This document shows, one piece after another, positions 7,441-15,586 of a stretch of DNA of 64,000 nucleotides. Each line of letters starts with the position of its first letter. The first letter of the stretch is position 1. The position numbers and the translations under genes were made by a program. Below the pieces are notes generated by a model. The model had not been told where the DNA came from. It did not search any database and was given only the letters and a program-made list of their open reading frames with translations. The stretch comes from Williamsia limnetica (GTDB lineage: Bacteria > Actinomycetota > Actinomycetes > Mycobacteriales > Mycobacteriaceae), in assembly GCF_003217475.1 (NCBI RefSeq), contig NZ_QJSP01000008.1, positions 124,001-188,000 on the forward strand, written 5' to 3'.

Positions 7441-8425
7441 GTCGCTCCTCGAAGATCTTGGCCCGATGTTCTGCGGCACCACCGAGTAGTAATTCACCTG
7501 CTTTGGCACGCTTGAGTGCGAACTGCAGGTCGTTTTCCCACGTGAAGCCCATAGCTCCGAACAACTGCAGCCCGTGCCGGAACACCAGCGACTGACATTC
7601 CCCGGCAGAGGCTTTCGCCATCGATGCCGCAACGACGCAGTGCTCGTCATCTCCGGCCGCAATGGTCAGAGCCGCGTAGTAGGCAAGCGCTCGTGCCCGC
7701 TCGATGGCGACATGCATGTCGGCGGCCTTGTGCTTGACGGCCTGGAACGACCCGATGGCGGCGCCGAACTGCTGTCGGTTCTTGACGTGGTCGAGAACCA
7801 TGTCGAGGGTCCGCTGACACGCACCGATCATCGTCAGCGCGAGACCGGTCAGTGCGACCGGCAAGGCCAGCGCGGGATCGACGTCGACCCGGTTCTCACG
7901 CGTGACACGAACCCCGGAAAGTGAGACCTCGGCGACGTGCAGCAATGGGTCGAAAACCGGGGTTCGCGTGGTCATGACGTCTGCTCCGCGAACGATGAAC
8001 GTCCCGGCTGCTGTCACCACCGCGATCCGGTCGGCGCGGTCACCGTCGAGTATGTGCGAGGCGGTGCCCTGAAGAATCCAGCCGTCGTTGTCCGGCCGGG
8101 CACTGATCCCCGAGTAGACCGCGGCGCCGGCGGCGCCGTCGAGCGCGTATCCGGGCGCCAGTGGCGCGAACTGCGTCATCGTCGCCAGGTAAGGAGTGGG
8201 GTCGGTGCCGCGTCCGAGTTCCTCGAGAACTATGCCCAACTCGACCATGTCGGCGCGGTCGGTGAACTCTGTCCAACCCTGTTTGTTGTACAGCTTCCAC
8301 AGAGCATCGGGGTCGACACCGCCGTCCACGACCGCCCGTGCGAATGCGGGTGAACATTCCTTTGCGACCACATCGCGGACCGTGTCGCGCCACAGGCGCT
8401 GGTCCGAGTCGAACTCCATCAGCAT
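7424..8425 (-). CDS. acyl-CoA dehydrogenase-like partner subunit
   Basis: 333 residues beginning MLMEFDSDQRLWRDTVRDVV. The FAD/substrate middle domain is poorly conserved, but the C-terminal bundle is clear (RTLDMVLDHVKNRQQFGAAI, then QLFGAMGFTWENDLQFALKR). The usual GGTxEIQRN stretch is altered to LLGGAAEHRAKIF. It is the promoter-proximal gene of the operon with the FadE at 6265-7440 and the crotonase at 5474-6256. A perfect GAGAA-N5-TTCTC palindrome lies 42 nt upstream, shared with the divergent tetR gene. A GGAAGGAG ribosome site precedes the start. Confidence 0.87.
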   Translation of the reverse strand: MLMEFDSDQRLWRDTVRDVVAKECSPAFARAVVDGGVDPDALWKLYNKQGWTEFTDRADMVELGIVLEELGRGTDPTPYLATMTQFAPLAPGYALDGAAGAAVYSGISARPDNDGWILQGTASHILDGDRADRIAVVTAAGTFIVRGADVMTTRTPVFDPLLHVAEVSLSGVRVTRENRVDVDPALALPVALTGLALTMIGACQRTLDMVLDHVKNRQQFGAAIGSFQAVKHKAADMHVAIERARALAYYAALTIAAGDDEHCVVAASMAKASAGECQSLVFRHGLQLFGAMGFTWENDLQFALKRAKAGELLLGGAAEHRAKIFEERHAVDI

Positions 8426-8466
8426 GACAAGTTGGCTCCTTCCACCGCGTGCGGACGCGGTACAGC

Positions 8467-8481
8467 GAGAATAGCATTCTC
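8467..8481. promoter_or_regulatory. operator palindrome between the fadE operon and tetR
   Basis: GAGAATAGCATTCTC is a perfect 6+6 inverted repeat with a 3-nt centre, 42 nt from the fadE start (8425) and 147 nt from the tetR start (8628). It is the best example of the motif found across this island. A weaker copy (GCGAGTCCGAGTCTC, 8489-8503) follows 22 bp away. Autoregulation by the adjacent TetR is the inference. Confidence 0.65.
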
Positions 8482-8627
8482 CTCTTCAGCGAGTCCGAGT
8501 CTCAATTTCTGTACCGAACAGTGGAACGTACCGACTTTTCAGTGCCTTGGTCCGGTAGAGTGCCAGCCATGTTCTTTACACTTGGTCGCGTTCACGCGTC
8601 CGAAAGCGCCGCGGGGCCGATCACATC

Positions 8628-9284
8628 GTGACCAGTCCCAGCGAAGAGCCGGCCTGGAAGCAACGCGCGGTCGAGCGGTCGATAAAGACGGCGAAGGTCC
8701 GCGCCGAGCAACGGGTTCAGAAGTTCCTCGACGCCGCACAAGCGATCATCACCGAGAAGGGCACCACAGAGTTCACGGTGCAAGAGGTGGTTGATCGGTC
8801 GCGTCAGTCGTTACGCAGCTTCTATCTGCAGTTCGACGGAAAGCACGAACTTCTGCTCGCGCTGTTCGAGGACGCACTCGGCCGGTCGGCCGATCAGATC
8901 CGCGCCGCAGCGGCCGGGCAGAGCGACCCCGTCGACCGCCTGGAGGTGGCCGTCCAACTGCTCTTCGAGCTGTGCCGACCTGATCCCGATGCCAAAAGGC
9001 CCCTGTTCAACGACTTCGCGCCGCAACTCCTCCTCACCCACCCCGCTGAGGTGAAGATCGCACACGCTCCACTGCTCGCCCTGTTCACCGAGCTCATGGA
9101 GCTTGCTGCCGAGGCCGGAGAACTCCGAGCCGACGCCCACCCGAAGAGGACCGCGTCGATGATCATGCAGACAGTGATGTTCATCGCACAGTCCAGCGGC
9201 GGAGCTTCGGACGCCACCGTGCAACCGATCAGTTCGGAGGAAGTCTGGCGCTTCTGCGTTGAGGGTTTTGCCGTTCGCAAGTAG
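8628..9284 (+). CDS. TetR family transcriptional regulator
   Basis: 218 residues from a GTG. The N-terminal helix-turn-helix is plain: AAQAIITEKGTTEFTVQEVV followed by a recognition helix SRQSLRSFYLQFDGK at about residues 50-70. The C-terminal ligand-binding part is helical and unassigned. It is divergent from the fadE-fadE-crotonase operon and precedes the thioesterase gene by 44 bp. The perfect palindrome at 8467-8481 and the site pair directly after its stop codon (9285-9320) make it the natural candidate for the regulator of the GAGAA-N5-TTCTC sites in this window. By analogy with other actinobacterial TetR repressors of beta-oxidation genes, the inducer is probably an acyl-CoA intermediate; that is inference. 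Confidence 0.9.
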   Translation: MTSPSEEPAWKQRAVERSIKTAKVRAEQRVQKFLDAAQAIITEKGTTEFTVQEVVDRSRQSLRSFYLQFDGKHELLLALFEDALGRSADQIRAAAAGQSDPVDRLEVAVQLLFELCRPDPDAKRPLFNDFAPQLLLTHPAEVKIAHAPLLALFTELMELAAEAGELRADAHPKRTASMIMQTVMFIAQSSGGASDATVQPISSEEVWRFCVEGFAVRK

Positions 9285-9320
9285 AAGAACCGTGTTCTCA
9301 ATGTGAAGAATCGTGCTTAC
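9285..9320. promoter_or_regulatory. tandem operator upstream of the thioesterase gene
   Basis: AAGAACCGTGTTCTC (9285-9299) matches 9 of 10 fixed bases of GAGAA-N5-TTCTC, and a partial copy AAGAATCGTGCTTAC (9306-9320) lies exactly 21 bp downstream, so AAGAAyCGTG is directly repeated. The pair begins right after the tetR stop codon and ends 8 nt before the thioesterase start, where it would cover a promoter. Confidence 0.6.
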
Positions 9321-9328
9321 ATACATGT

Positions 9329-10150
9329 ATGGCCGATTTATGGAGCAACCTTCTCGACTGCCTCGAATTGAGTCCGTCCGGCGACCTCGGAACGGGCGAG
9401 AGCACCACTGCCGGCTTCGAGGGCCGCAATCTCGATCTCGAATACCACCGTCTCTTCGGCGGACAACTGCTTGCACAGTTCGTCGAGGCCGCCAGGTCGG
9501 TGTGCCCCGACAAATCCGTGAAGTCGATGCACTCCGTCTTCAGCAAGGAGGGCAGGGCCGACGGCCCCGTTCACTACGAGGTCGCGCGGCAGCACGAGGG
9601 CCGCTCTTTCGCGAGTCTCCTGATCACCGCCCGTCAGCCGCATGGCGTCATCGCCTCGGCTGCCGTCTCGATGCACGTCCCCGAAGGCGGCCCGGAGCTG
9701 CAGGACATCGCCGGCCCCGGTGAACTCCTAACGGAAGCCGACCGGACTGACTTCAGCCTCATCCCCTGGGAGATCCGTACAACCGGCGACCTCAACAGCA
9801 CTGCGGCGTCACCGCCTCAATTCGAGTTCTGGATGCGTACGCCGCAGGTCGACGCAGAGCTGGCCCCGGCGCTGACCGCCTACGCCACAGACCTCAACGT
9901 CATCGGGACCGCCCTGCTGCCGCTCGAGGGATACAGCCAGACGGGCAACGGCACCGCGTTCAATTCTGCGGTGACCACCCACACGGTTTGGTACCACCAA
10001 CCTTTCCGCACGGACGACTGGCTTCTCGTCCGCCAACACAGCCCACTGCTGACCGGCAGTCGCTCCTTCGGACGCGGCGACGTCCTCACCGAGGACAACC
10101 GGCTCGTGGCGTCTTTCGCCCAAGAAGCACTGGTGCGCATCCGACCCTGA
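9329..10150 (+). CDS. TesB-like acyl-CoA thioesterase (double hotdog)
   Basis: 273 residues. The first hotdog has LEYHRLFGGQLLAQFVEAAR, the typical FGGQxxAQ signature of thioesterase II, and the second ends with TDDWLLVRQHSPLLTGSRSF and a terminal RLVASFAQEALVR. This fits the TesB/TEII architecture of about 280 residues, hydrolysing acyl-CoA to acid and CoA. The start is the ATG at 9329; no strong ribosome site is seen, and the tandem operator ends just before it, so a leaderless or short-leader transcript is possible. The DapB-like gene follows 48 bp later in the same direction. It may relieve CoA trapping during degradation of a poorly metabolised acid. Confidence 0.88.
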   Translation: MADLWSNLLDCLELSPSGDLGTGESTTAGFEGRNLDLEYHRLFGGQLLAQFVEAARSVCPDKSVKSMHSVFSKEGRADGPVHYEVARQHEGRSFASLLITARQPHGVIASAAVSMHVPEGGPELQDIAGPGELLTEADRTDFSLIPWEIRTTGDLNSTAASPPQFEFWMRTPQVDAELAPALTAYATDLNVIGTALLPLEGYSQTGNGTAFNSAVTTHTVWYHQPFRTDDWLLVRQHSPLLTGSRSFGRGDVLTEDNRLVASFAQEALVRIRP

Positions 10151-10198
10151 CCCGCACTGGTCACAGAAGTACTGTCCGGCAACTGATTCGAGGTACCC

Positions 10199-11275
10199 AT
10201 GACTTCCACCACAGATGCTTCTCCGAGCATTGCGGCCATCAACACCCGCCCCTACCGCGTAGTGCAGTGGGCGACGGGAAACATCGGCACCAAGTCGCTT
10301 CGCGGCGTGATCGAGCACCCTGCACTCACTTTGTCCGGGGTGTACGTGCACAGCCCCGAGAAGGCGGGCGTCGACGCGGGCGATCTCTGCGGGGCCGGCA
10401 CGTCCGGAGTGGTCGCCACCAACAGTCTCGACGAGATCGTCGCCCTCGCCCCGGACTGCGTCCTCTACATGGCCGCCAAGCTGGACCCTGACGAGGTGTG
10501 TCGCCTTCTCGCTGCCGGGATCAACGTGGTGACCACCCGCGGAGAGTTCCACCATCCGGCCGGCATGGCCCCCGAGCTGCGAGCCGCAGTCGAAGACGCC
10601 TGCCATCGCGGGAACACCTCGATCCACAGCACCGGCAGCAGTCCCGGTTTCATCACCGAGGCGATCCCACTGGTGTTGACATCGATCCAGCGCCGATTGG
10701 ATCACATAACGATCGACGAATACGCCGACCTGTCCAGTCGTGACTCACCGGAACTGTTGTTCGACATCATGGGCTTCGGGCAGGCGCCCGGGGAGTTCAG
10801 CGAAGAACGCCTCAGTCACGCGCGCAACAGTTTCGGCCCTTCGCTGCGCCTGGTCGCTGATGGGATCGGACTCCCCCTTGATTCCATCGAAGCCGCAGGC
10901 GAGATCGGTCTCGCGAGGGCTGACACCGAGATCGCTGCGGGCGTGGTGAAGGCCGGAACCGTGGCTGCCCAACGCATCAGCGCCATCGGGATGCGAAACG
11001 GTGAGGCACTGATGCGCTTTCGGGCCACCTGGTACTGCACCGATGACTTCGATCAGGATTGGGAGCTGTTGTCCACCGGTTGGCGGGTCACCGTCGAGGG
11101 TGATGCACCGCTCGAGGTCGACATCAAGTTCCCGATCAAGCTGGAGGACATGGCGGCCACGACACCGGGCTATACCGCCAATCGGGCGGTCAACGCCGTA
11201 CCTTTCGTATGCGCGGCGAGCCCCGGTATCCGTACGGCGACCGACCTCCCCCAGATCATCGCCGCCTTCGGCTAG
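10199..11275 (+). CDS. DapB-like / NAD(P)-dependent amine-dehydrogenase-family oxidoreductase
   Basis: 358 residues. The N-terminal Rossmann fold opens YRVVQWATGNIGTKSLRGVI, with the GxxG nucleotide loop, and continues NVVTTRGEFHHPAG; HSTGSSPGFITEAIPLVL precedes the C-terminal substrate domain. Database proteins of this type are usually called dihydrodipicolinate reductase-like or 2,4-diaminopentanoate dehydrogenase-like, but lysine biosynthesis is unlikely here because the gene follows a thioesterase within a catabolic island. Homologues recur in actinobacterial lipid clusters without a proven reaction. It ends tail-to-tail with the CoA ligase, overlapping it by 4 bp. Confidence 0.8.
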   Translation: MTSTTDASPSIAAINTRPYRVVQWATGNIGTKSLRGVIEHPALTLSGVYVHSPEKAGVDAGDLCGAGTSGVVATNSLDEIVALAPDCVLYMAAKLDPDEVCRLLAAGINVVTTRGEFHHPAGMAPELRAAVEDACHRGNTSIHSTGSSPGFITEAIPLVLTSIQRRLDHITIDEYADLSSRDSPELLFDIMGFGQAPGEFSEERLSHARNSFGPSLRLVADGIGLPLDSIEAAGEIGLARADTEIAAGVVKAGTVAAQRISAIGMRNGEALMRFRATWYCTDDFDQDWELLSTGWRVTVEGDAPLEVDIKFPIKLEDMAATTPGYTANRAVNAVPFVCAASPGIRTATDLPQIIAAFG

Positions 11276-12717
11276 GCCGGATTCTTCTCCAGCTCGGACA
11301 CGAGATTGCGCCGAAGGAGTTTGCCTGTTTCGGTTCGTGGGAGATCGCTGTGGAAGACCACGGCGTCTGGCGTCTTCGATGATCGAAGTCGATCTCGGAC
11401 GTACTGCTTGATCTCGTCGACGTCGCCGCTTCCCACCACAACGGCGACGATTCGCTGACCCCATTCCGGGTCCGGCACACCGATGACGGCGGCCTCGCTG
11501 ATGGTCGGGTGGGCGTGGAGGACGTCCTCGATCTCGGCGGGTGCGATGTTCTCCCCGCCGCGAATGATGGTGTCGTCGGACCGGCCCTCGATGTACAGGA
11601 ATCCCGCTGCATCGAGGCGCCCCAGGTCACGCGTGGCAAACCAACCGTCGGCATCGAGCACACTACGTCCGCCGTACTCTCCCGAGATCTGCTCGCCGCG
11701 CACGAATACCAGTCCGGTCTCGCCGTCAGGAGTGGCGACGCCCTCCTCATCGCGAATCAGGATCTCGATCCCGGGCAACGGCCGCCCGACTGAACCCAGG
11801 CGGTCACGCACGGTCGGATCGTCTGACGCGATCGCCTCCCGGTGATCCTCGGGTCCCAGCACCGCGATCGACGAGGCGGTTTCGGTCAACCCGTAGGCAT
11901 TGACGAAGTTGGTGTCCGGGAACAGCTGCAGGGCTCGCTCGATCACCGGACGCGGGGTGCGAGCACCACCGTAGGCAAGGCTCTTGACGAAAGGCTGACC
12001 AACGTCGGCATCAGTGGTCGCCTCGACGATCCGGGCCAGCATGGTGGGCACGACCATTGCATGGGTGACCTTCTCCCGACGTACCGTCTCGATCCACTGC
12101 CGCGGTTCGAAGGCGTCGAGATAGACCACCCGACGACCGCTGTACAGGTTCGACAGAAGGTTCGTCAGGCCGGCGATGTGGTACGGCGGAACCGCCACCA
12201 CGGTCGCGTCTTCCGCTGCTGCAGAGGAGAACTCAATTGTGTTGAGTACGTAGGCGAGCAGATGACGATGCCGCAGGATTGCCGCCTTGGGCGCGGCCGT
12301 CGTGCCACTGGTGTAGATGATCACCGCGACGGCATCGCCGTCGTAGTGCGCCGCCGGCCGGTCCGCATCCTCCATCGGATCCTTGCCGGCGAGCGAATCC
12401 AGCCACGGACCCACAGGTTCCTGGCCGAGCACTCGCGCGCCCGGATGGCGCTCCCGCAGCGCTGCCAGCTGCGATTCGCCGAGGCGATAGTTGAGTGGGA
12501 CGAACGGAACACCGGCCATCGCAGCACCGAACAGTGCCACCGGGTACGCCAGATCGTTCACGCCTGTGTAGAGAACCGCGGGGTATCCGTCGAAGTCGGT
12601 CGCCGCGCGGCGGGCGAGGTCGAGAACTTCGGCAGCGCTGCGTGAGCGCCCACCGGCTGTCACGACGGCCCGATCGTCGGCCGACGCTGCCATTTCCAAG
12701 ATCATCGTGATATTCAT
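11272..12717 (-). CDS. AMP-forming acyl-CoA synthetase (FadD-like ligase)
   Basis: 481 residues of the ANL superfamily. The P-loop VIIYTSGTTAAPKAAILRHR lies near residue 130, the A5 motif NAYGLTETASSIAV near residue 285, TRDLGRLDAAGFLYIEGRSD and the hinge IIRGGENIAPAEIEDVLHAH near residue 395. The catalytic Lys motif is LPRTETGKLLRRNL close to the C-terminus. It should activate a carboxylic acid to its CoA ester via an acyl-adenylate. It is short for a FadD (about 520-540), with a reduced N-terminal part. The ATG at 12717 directly abuts the GAGAA-N5-TTCTC palindrome, and no ribosome site is obvious. It diverges from the SDR gene at 12770. Confidence 0.9.
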   Translation of the reverse strand: MNITMILEMAASADDRAVVTAGGRSRSAAEVLDLARRAATDFDGYPAVLYTGVNDLAYPVALFGAAMAGVPFVPLNYRLGESQLAALRERHPGARVLGQEPVGPWLDSLAGKDPMEDADRPAAHYDGDAVAVIIYTSGTTAAPKAAILRHRHLLAYVLNTIEFSSAAAEDATVVAVPPYHIAGLTNLLSNLYSGRRVVYLDAFEPRQWIETVRREKVTHAMVVPTMLARIVEATTDADVGQPFVKSLAYGGARTPRPVIERALQLFPDTNFVNAYGLTETASSIAVLGPEDHREAIASDDPTVRDRLGSVGRPLPGIEILIRDEEGVATPDGETGLVFVRGEQISGEYGGRSVLDADGWFATRDLGRLDAAGFLYIEGRSDDTIIRGGENIAPAEIEDVLHAHPTISEAAVIGVPDPEWGQRIVAVVVGSGDVDEIKQYVRDRLRSSKTPDAVVFHSDLPRTETGKLLRRNLVSELEKNPA

Positions 12718-12732
12718 GAGAACATGATTCTC
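12718..12732. promoter_or_regulatory. operator palindrome between the CoA ligase and SDR genes
   Basis: GAGAACATGATTCTC matches all 10 fixed bases of GAGAA-N5-TTCTC. It touches the ligase start codon (12715-12717) on one side and lies 37 nt from the SDR start (12770) on the other, so one site could control both divergent genes. Confidence 0.65.
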
Positions 12733-12769
12733 TCAGATTGAGATCATCAATTGCAAGAAGGGAAATGGC

Positions 12770-13534
12770 ATGGAGATCAAAGGCAATTCCGTCATCGTCG
12801 TCGGAGGCACAGGCGGCCTCGGCGAGGCAACAGTCCGCCGACTGCACGCAGCCGGGGCCAAAATCGTCGTGGCCGACGTCGCCGACGACAAGGGCAAGGC
12901 CCTCCAGGACGAACTCGGCATCAGTTACGTCCATACCGACGCCAGCGATGAGGATTCGGTCAATGCGGCCATTGCCGAGGCCGAATCCCTCGGTCCGTTC
13001 CGAGCCAGCATCGACTGCCACGGCGGTCCCGCAGGCGGCGGGCGCCTCGTCGGCAAAGACGGCAGCCCGATGGCGCTGGACGCGTTCACCAAGACCATCA
13101 CCTCCTACCTCACCTGGACCTTCAACGTCACCCGCCTCGCCGCTGCAGCCCTCGCCCGCCAGGAACCCCTCGAGGAGAACACCCGGGGCGTCATCATCAA
13201 CACCGCCTCGATCGCCGCATACGAAGGTCAGATCGGCCAACTCCCCTACGCAGCAGCCAAAGGCGGCGTTGTCGGCATGAATCTCGTCGCCGCTCGCGAC
13301 CTCTCGCCCCTGGGCATCCGCGTCATGGCCATCGCACCGGGCACCATCAACACCCCCGCGTACGGCAAGGCAGCCGAGCAGCTCGAAGCCTACTGGGGCC
13401 CACAGGTCCCCCACCCGAAACGGATGGGCAACTCCACCGAATACGCCTCACTCGTCGCCGCCATCATCGAGAACGACTACCTCAACGGCGAGGTCATCCG
13501 CCTCGACGGCGCCCTCCGGTTCCCTCCGAAGTAG
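12770..13534 (+). CDS. short-chain dehydrogenase/reductase (3-hydroxyacyl-CoA dehydrogenase type-2-like)
   Basis: 254 residues of the classical SDR fold. The NAD-binding GGTGGLG loop follows the first strand (VIVVGGTGGLGEATVRRL), Asp in VVADVAD fits NAD preference, and the catalytic Ser (NTASIAAYEG) precedes YAAAKGG (Tyr-x3-Lys) near residue 160. The C-terminal RVMAIAPGTINTPAYGK is standard. The overall pattern resembles 17-beta-HSD10 / type II 3-hydroxyacyl-CoA dehydrogenases, which would provide the third beta-oxidation step for bulky CoA esters. It starts after an AAGGGAAATGGC context and diverges from the CoA ligase under a shared operator. Confidence 0.88.
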   Translation: MEIKGNSVIVVGGTGGLGEATVRRLHAAGAKIVVADVADDKGKALQDELGISYVHTDASDEDSVNAAIAEAESLGPFRASIDCHGGPAGGGRLVGKDGSPMALDAFTKTITSYLTWTFNVTRLAAAALARQEPLEENTRGVIINTASIAAYEGQIGQLPYAAAKGGVVGMNLVAARDLSPLGIRVMAIAPGTINTPAYGKAAEQLEAYWGPQVPHPKRMGNSTEYASLVAAIIENDYLNGEVIRLDGALRFPPK

Positions 13535-13664
13535 TAACGGGCCCGCGCGATCGGCAACAACGGAGGCGGGCCTGCTCATCGCCACAACACCACGTCGCCC
13601 GGTATCGGATCACCATCCGACATCGGGCGATGTGCTGTCGGCGAGAACGGAACAGCCGGACTTG
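13535..13664. other. short intergenic gap, nothing assigned
   Basis: Between the SDR stop and the promoter of the small membrane ORF. GGGCCCGC near 13540 can pair with GCGGGCC near 13570 through a long loop, a weak terminator candidate. Nothing else is recognised. Confidence 0.3.
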
Positions 13665-13710
13665 AAGAATCACATTTCGGTTTGACAGCAACCTGGTTCG
13701 CTGCTTGTAT
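13665..13710 (+). promoter_or_regulatory. promoter of a small membrane-protein ORF, with a weak operator half-site
   Basis: TTGACA (13682-13687) and TTGTAT (13705-13710) are spaced 17 bp, a credible SigA-type promoter. AAGAATCACATTTCG (13665-13679), just upstream, resembles the AGAAT-N3-ATTCT core of the island operator with a degraded right arm. Confidence 0.5.
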
Positions 13711-13782
13711 CTTCTGAAGCAGTGATTCACGCCACAGTGTGGTGTCACGAGTTGATCAAGTCACCCTCCCGAGGAGAGCGAA

Positions 13783-13929
13783 ATGTCGCCCGCACCAAGT
13801 GCCAAGGTGTCCGTCCCCAGCGCGGTCGAACGCCATTCCTTCCTGTTGCTGACCACAGCTGCCATCGTCGGCGTCGCACCGCTGATGATCTCGGTACCGA
13901 TGGCCCAGCCCGACCGGGCCCGTATCTGA
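13783..13929 (+). CDS. small hypothetical membrane protein (48 aa)
   Basis: A 48-residue ORF from the ATG at 13783, preceded by GAGGAGAG, one of the clearest ribosome sites in this region, and by a TTGACA/TTGTAT promoter. The middle (FLLLTTAAIVGVAPLMISV) is a single predicted membrane span; the ends are polar. It lies between the SDR and the convergent crotonase, ending 2 bp before that gene's stop. No family is recognised. Because promoter, ribosome site and frame all agree, it is probably a real small protein rather than chance. Confidence 0.6.
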   Translation: MSPAPSAKVSVPSAVERHSFLLLTTAAIVGVAPLMISVPMAQPDRARI

Positions 13930-13931
13930 CT

Positions 13932-14747
13932 TCAGATCGCCGATGGAACGTCGGCGGGAACCCAACTCGGTTCCCGCTTCTCCATGAAGGCGCGCATACC
14001 CTCCCGCAGTTCCTGCGAGGTGGCGAGTGAGCCGAACATCGTCTGGGTGTCGATCAATCCATAGCGTTCGTTGAGCATCCGCTTCACATGAGCACGCGCC
14101 TGCGGAGCGGTTCGCAGTACCTCGCGCGCCGCGGTCAGCGCCGCACCTCGCAGATCATCGTGGGGCGACACGCGGGTGATCACCCCGAGCCGCAACGCCT
14201 CGGCCGCGTCGAACCGACGAGCGGACAACATCAGATCTCGGGCAACCGCGACCCCCACGTGTGCCGGCAGCATGGCTGCATAGAAAGCGTCAGGAATTCC
14301 CCGCAACAATTCGGGAACCCGAAAGACCGCACGGTCGCTGGCAATCGCGATGTCAGACATCATCGCCACCAACAGACCTCCGCCCTGGCAGATTCCATTG
14401 ACAGCCGAGATGACCGGCGCCCTACTGTCTCGTATCGCCAGGAACGGCAGGACGTCATTTCCCAGCCCTTCCGGGAGGTTGTCACCCGGTTCAGCCCGCC
14501 CGCCGAGGTCGCCGCCGGGAGCGAATACATCGCCTGTTCCCGTGATGATGAGGGCGGCGAGGTCAGGATCCGTATTGACGAGCTGGACAGCTCTTTTCAA
14601 GCCGAAGTACATGGCAGGTGTGAACGCGTTCCGCGCCGCCGGCCGATCAATCGTGCACCATCCGATCGACCCGTCGCGCTCGAATCGCAAACCGCCCGCA
14701 CCCAAATCGTCGGTCATTCGCTGGCCCATCTGTTGGTGGATGCCCAC
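13932..14747 (-). CDS. enoyl-CoA hydratase/isomerase family protein
   Basis: Up to 271 residues; an internal ATG at 14717 (MTDDLGAGGLRFERDGSIGW) would give 261 and fits the family N-terminus better. The crotonase signatures are GDVFAPGGDLGG (first oxyanion loop) and SAVNGICQGGGLLVAMMSDI (second), followed by VPELLRGIPDAFYAAMLPAH. Catalytic acidic positions are not both obvious, so hydratase versus isomerase or hydrolase is open. It is 65 bp downstream of another crotonase gene (14813-15586) on the same strand and is probably the last gene of the operon that starts with the CoA ligase at 18962. Confidence 0.85.
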   Translation of the reverse strand: MGIHQQMGQRMTDDLGAGGLRFERDGSIGWCTIDRPAARNAFTPAMYFGLKRAVQLVNTDPDLAALIITGTGDVFAPGGDLGGRAEPGDNLPEGLGNDVLPFLAIRDSRAPVISAVNGICQGGGLLVAMMSDIAIASDRAVFRVPELLRGIPDAFYAAMLPAHVGVAVARDLMLSARRFDAAEALRLGVITRVSPHDDLRGAALTAAREVLRTAPQARAHVKRMLNERYGLIDTQTMFGSLATSQELREGMRAFMEKREPSWVPADVPSAI

Positions 14748-14812
14748 AGCGGGCCCCTGCGGCGGAGCTGACTTACCGATGTGCTCGCCGCAAGGACCCG
14801 CCTGGGTGGTCG

Positions 14813-15586
14813 TCAGTTCTTTTTCGCGGTGAGTTTTGCGATGTTCCGCTGGAAGTCGTCGGTGGTGAACGACTGGTGCTCGGCGCTCATCGCGAAGTCG
14901 AGGGTGGCCAGCACGGCGCGCTCGAGATGCAGATTCAGCAGCCGCTTGGTGGCCTCGACGGCCTGCTGCGGCTGCTCCGAAATGCGCTTGGCACAGGCCA
15001 TTGCCTCCGACAGGGGATCTGCGGCAACGTGATTGGCAAGGCCGATCTCACAGGCCCTCTCAGCCGAGATTCGCGCACCGGTCAGTGCGTATTCCTTGGC
15101 GAGCAGAAGGCTCGTGTGCAGCGGCCAGGTCACCGGGCCCCCGTCGGCCGCGACCAAACCCACTTGCACATGAGGATCGGCGAGGTACGCGTTCTCGGCG
15201 ATGTAGACCATGTCGCTCAGCGACACCAGGCTGCAACCCAGACCCACGGCCGGTCCGTTGACCGCTGTCACCACCGGGACCCGGCATCGAGCCATCCCCA
15301 GCACGATCTCGCGGCCATGCGCGATGGTCTTGGCACGCAGCTCCTCGTCTTTGGCCAACTCCGCGAGGTACGTGAAATCTCCGCCCGCGGAGAATGCCTT
15401 ACCCGCCCCGGTCAGTACAGCTGCCCGGGCGCCGCGATCCTCGCTCAGTTGCGGCCACAGTCGGGCCAGACCGGTGTGCAGTCCGTCGTTGACGGCATTG
15501 AGCGCATCCGGCCGATTCAGCGTGATGATGCGCAGCGAGCCGTCAGCCTGGACATCGATCTCGTCAGGCATGTCGTACATGGTCAA
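14813..15586 (-). CDS. enoyl-CoA hydratase family protein
   Basis: 257 residues, normal for a crotonase. It begins near MPDEIDVQADGSLRIITLNR; oxyanion loops are GKAFSAGGDFTYL and TAVNGPAVGLGCSLVSLSDM, followed by DPHVQVGLVAADGGPVTWPL. The GLVAADGG stretch, in place of the Glu-containing P-E-x-x-x-G of classical hydratases, is typical of FadB/EchA-like isomerases or hydratases for unusual substrates. Its start overlaps the stop of the FadE gene 15583-16671 by 4 nt, so translation is coupled to a dehydrogenase that would provide its enoyl-CoA substrate. Confidence 0.87.
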   Translation of the reverse strand: MTMYDMPDEIDVQADGSLRIITLNRPDALNAVNDGLHTGLARLWPQLSEDRGARAAVLTGAGKAFSAGGDFTYLAELAKDEELRAKTIAHGREIVLGMARCRVPVVTAVNGPAVGLGCSLVSLSDMVYIAENAYLADPHVQVGLVAADGGPVTWPLHTSLLLAKEYALTGARISAERACEIGLANHVAADPLSEAMACAKRISEQPQQAVEATKRLLNLHLERAVLATLDFAMSAEHQSFTTDDFQRNIAKLTAKKN

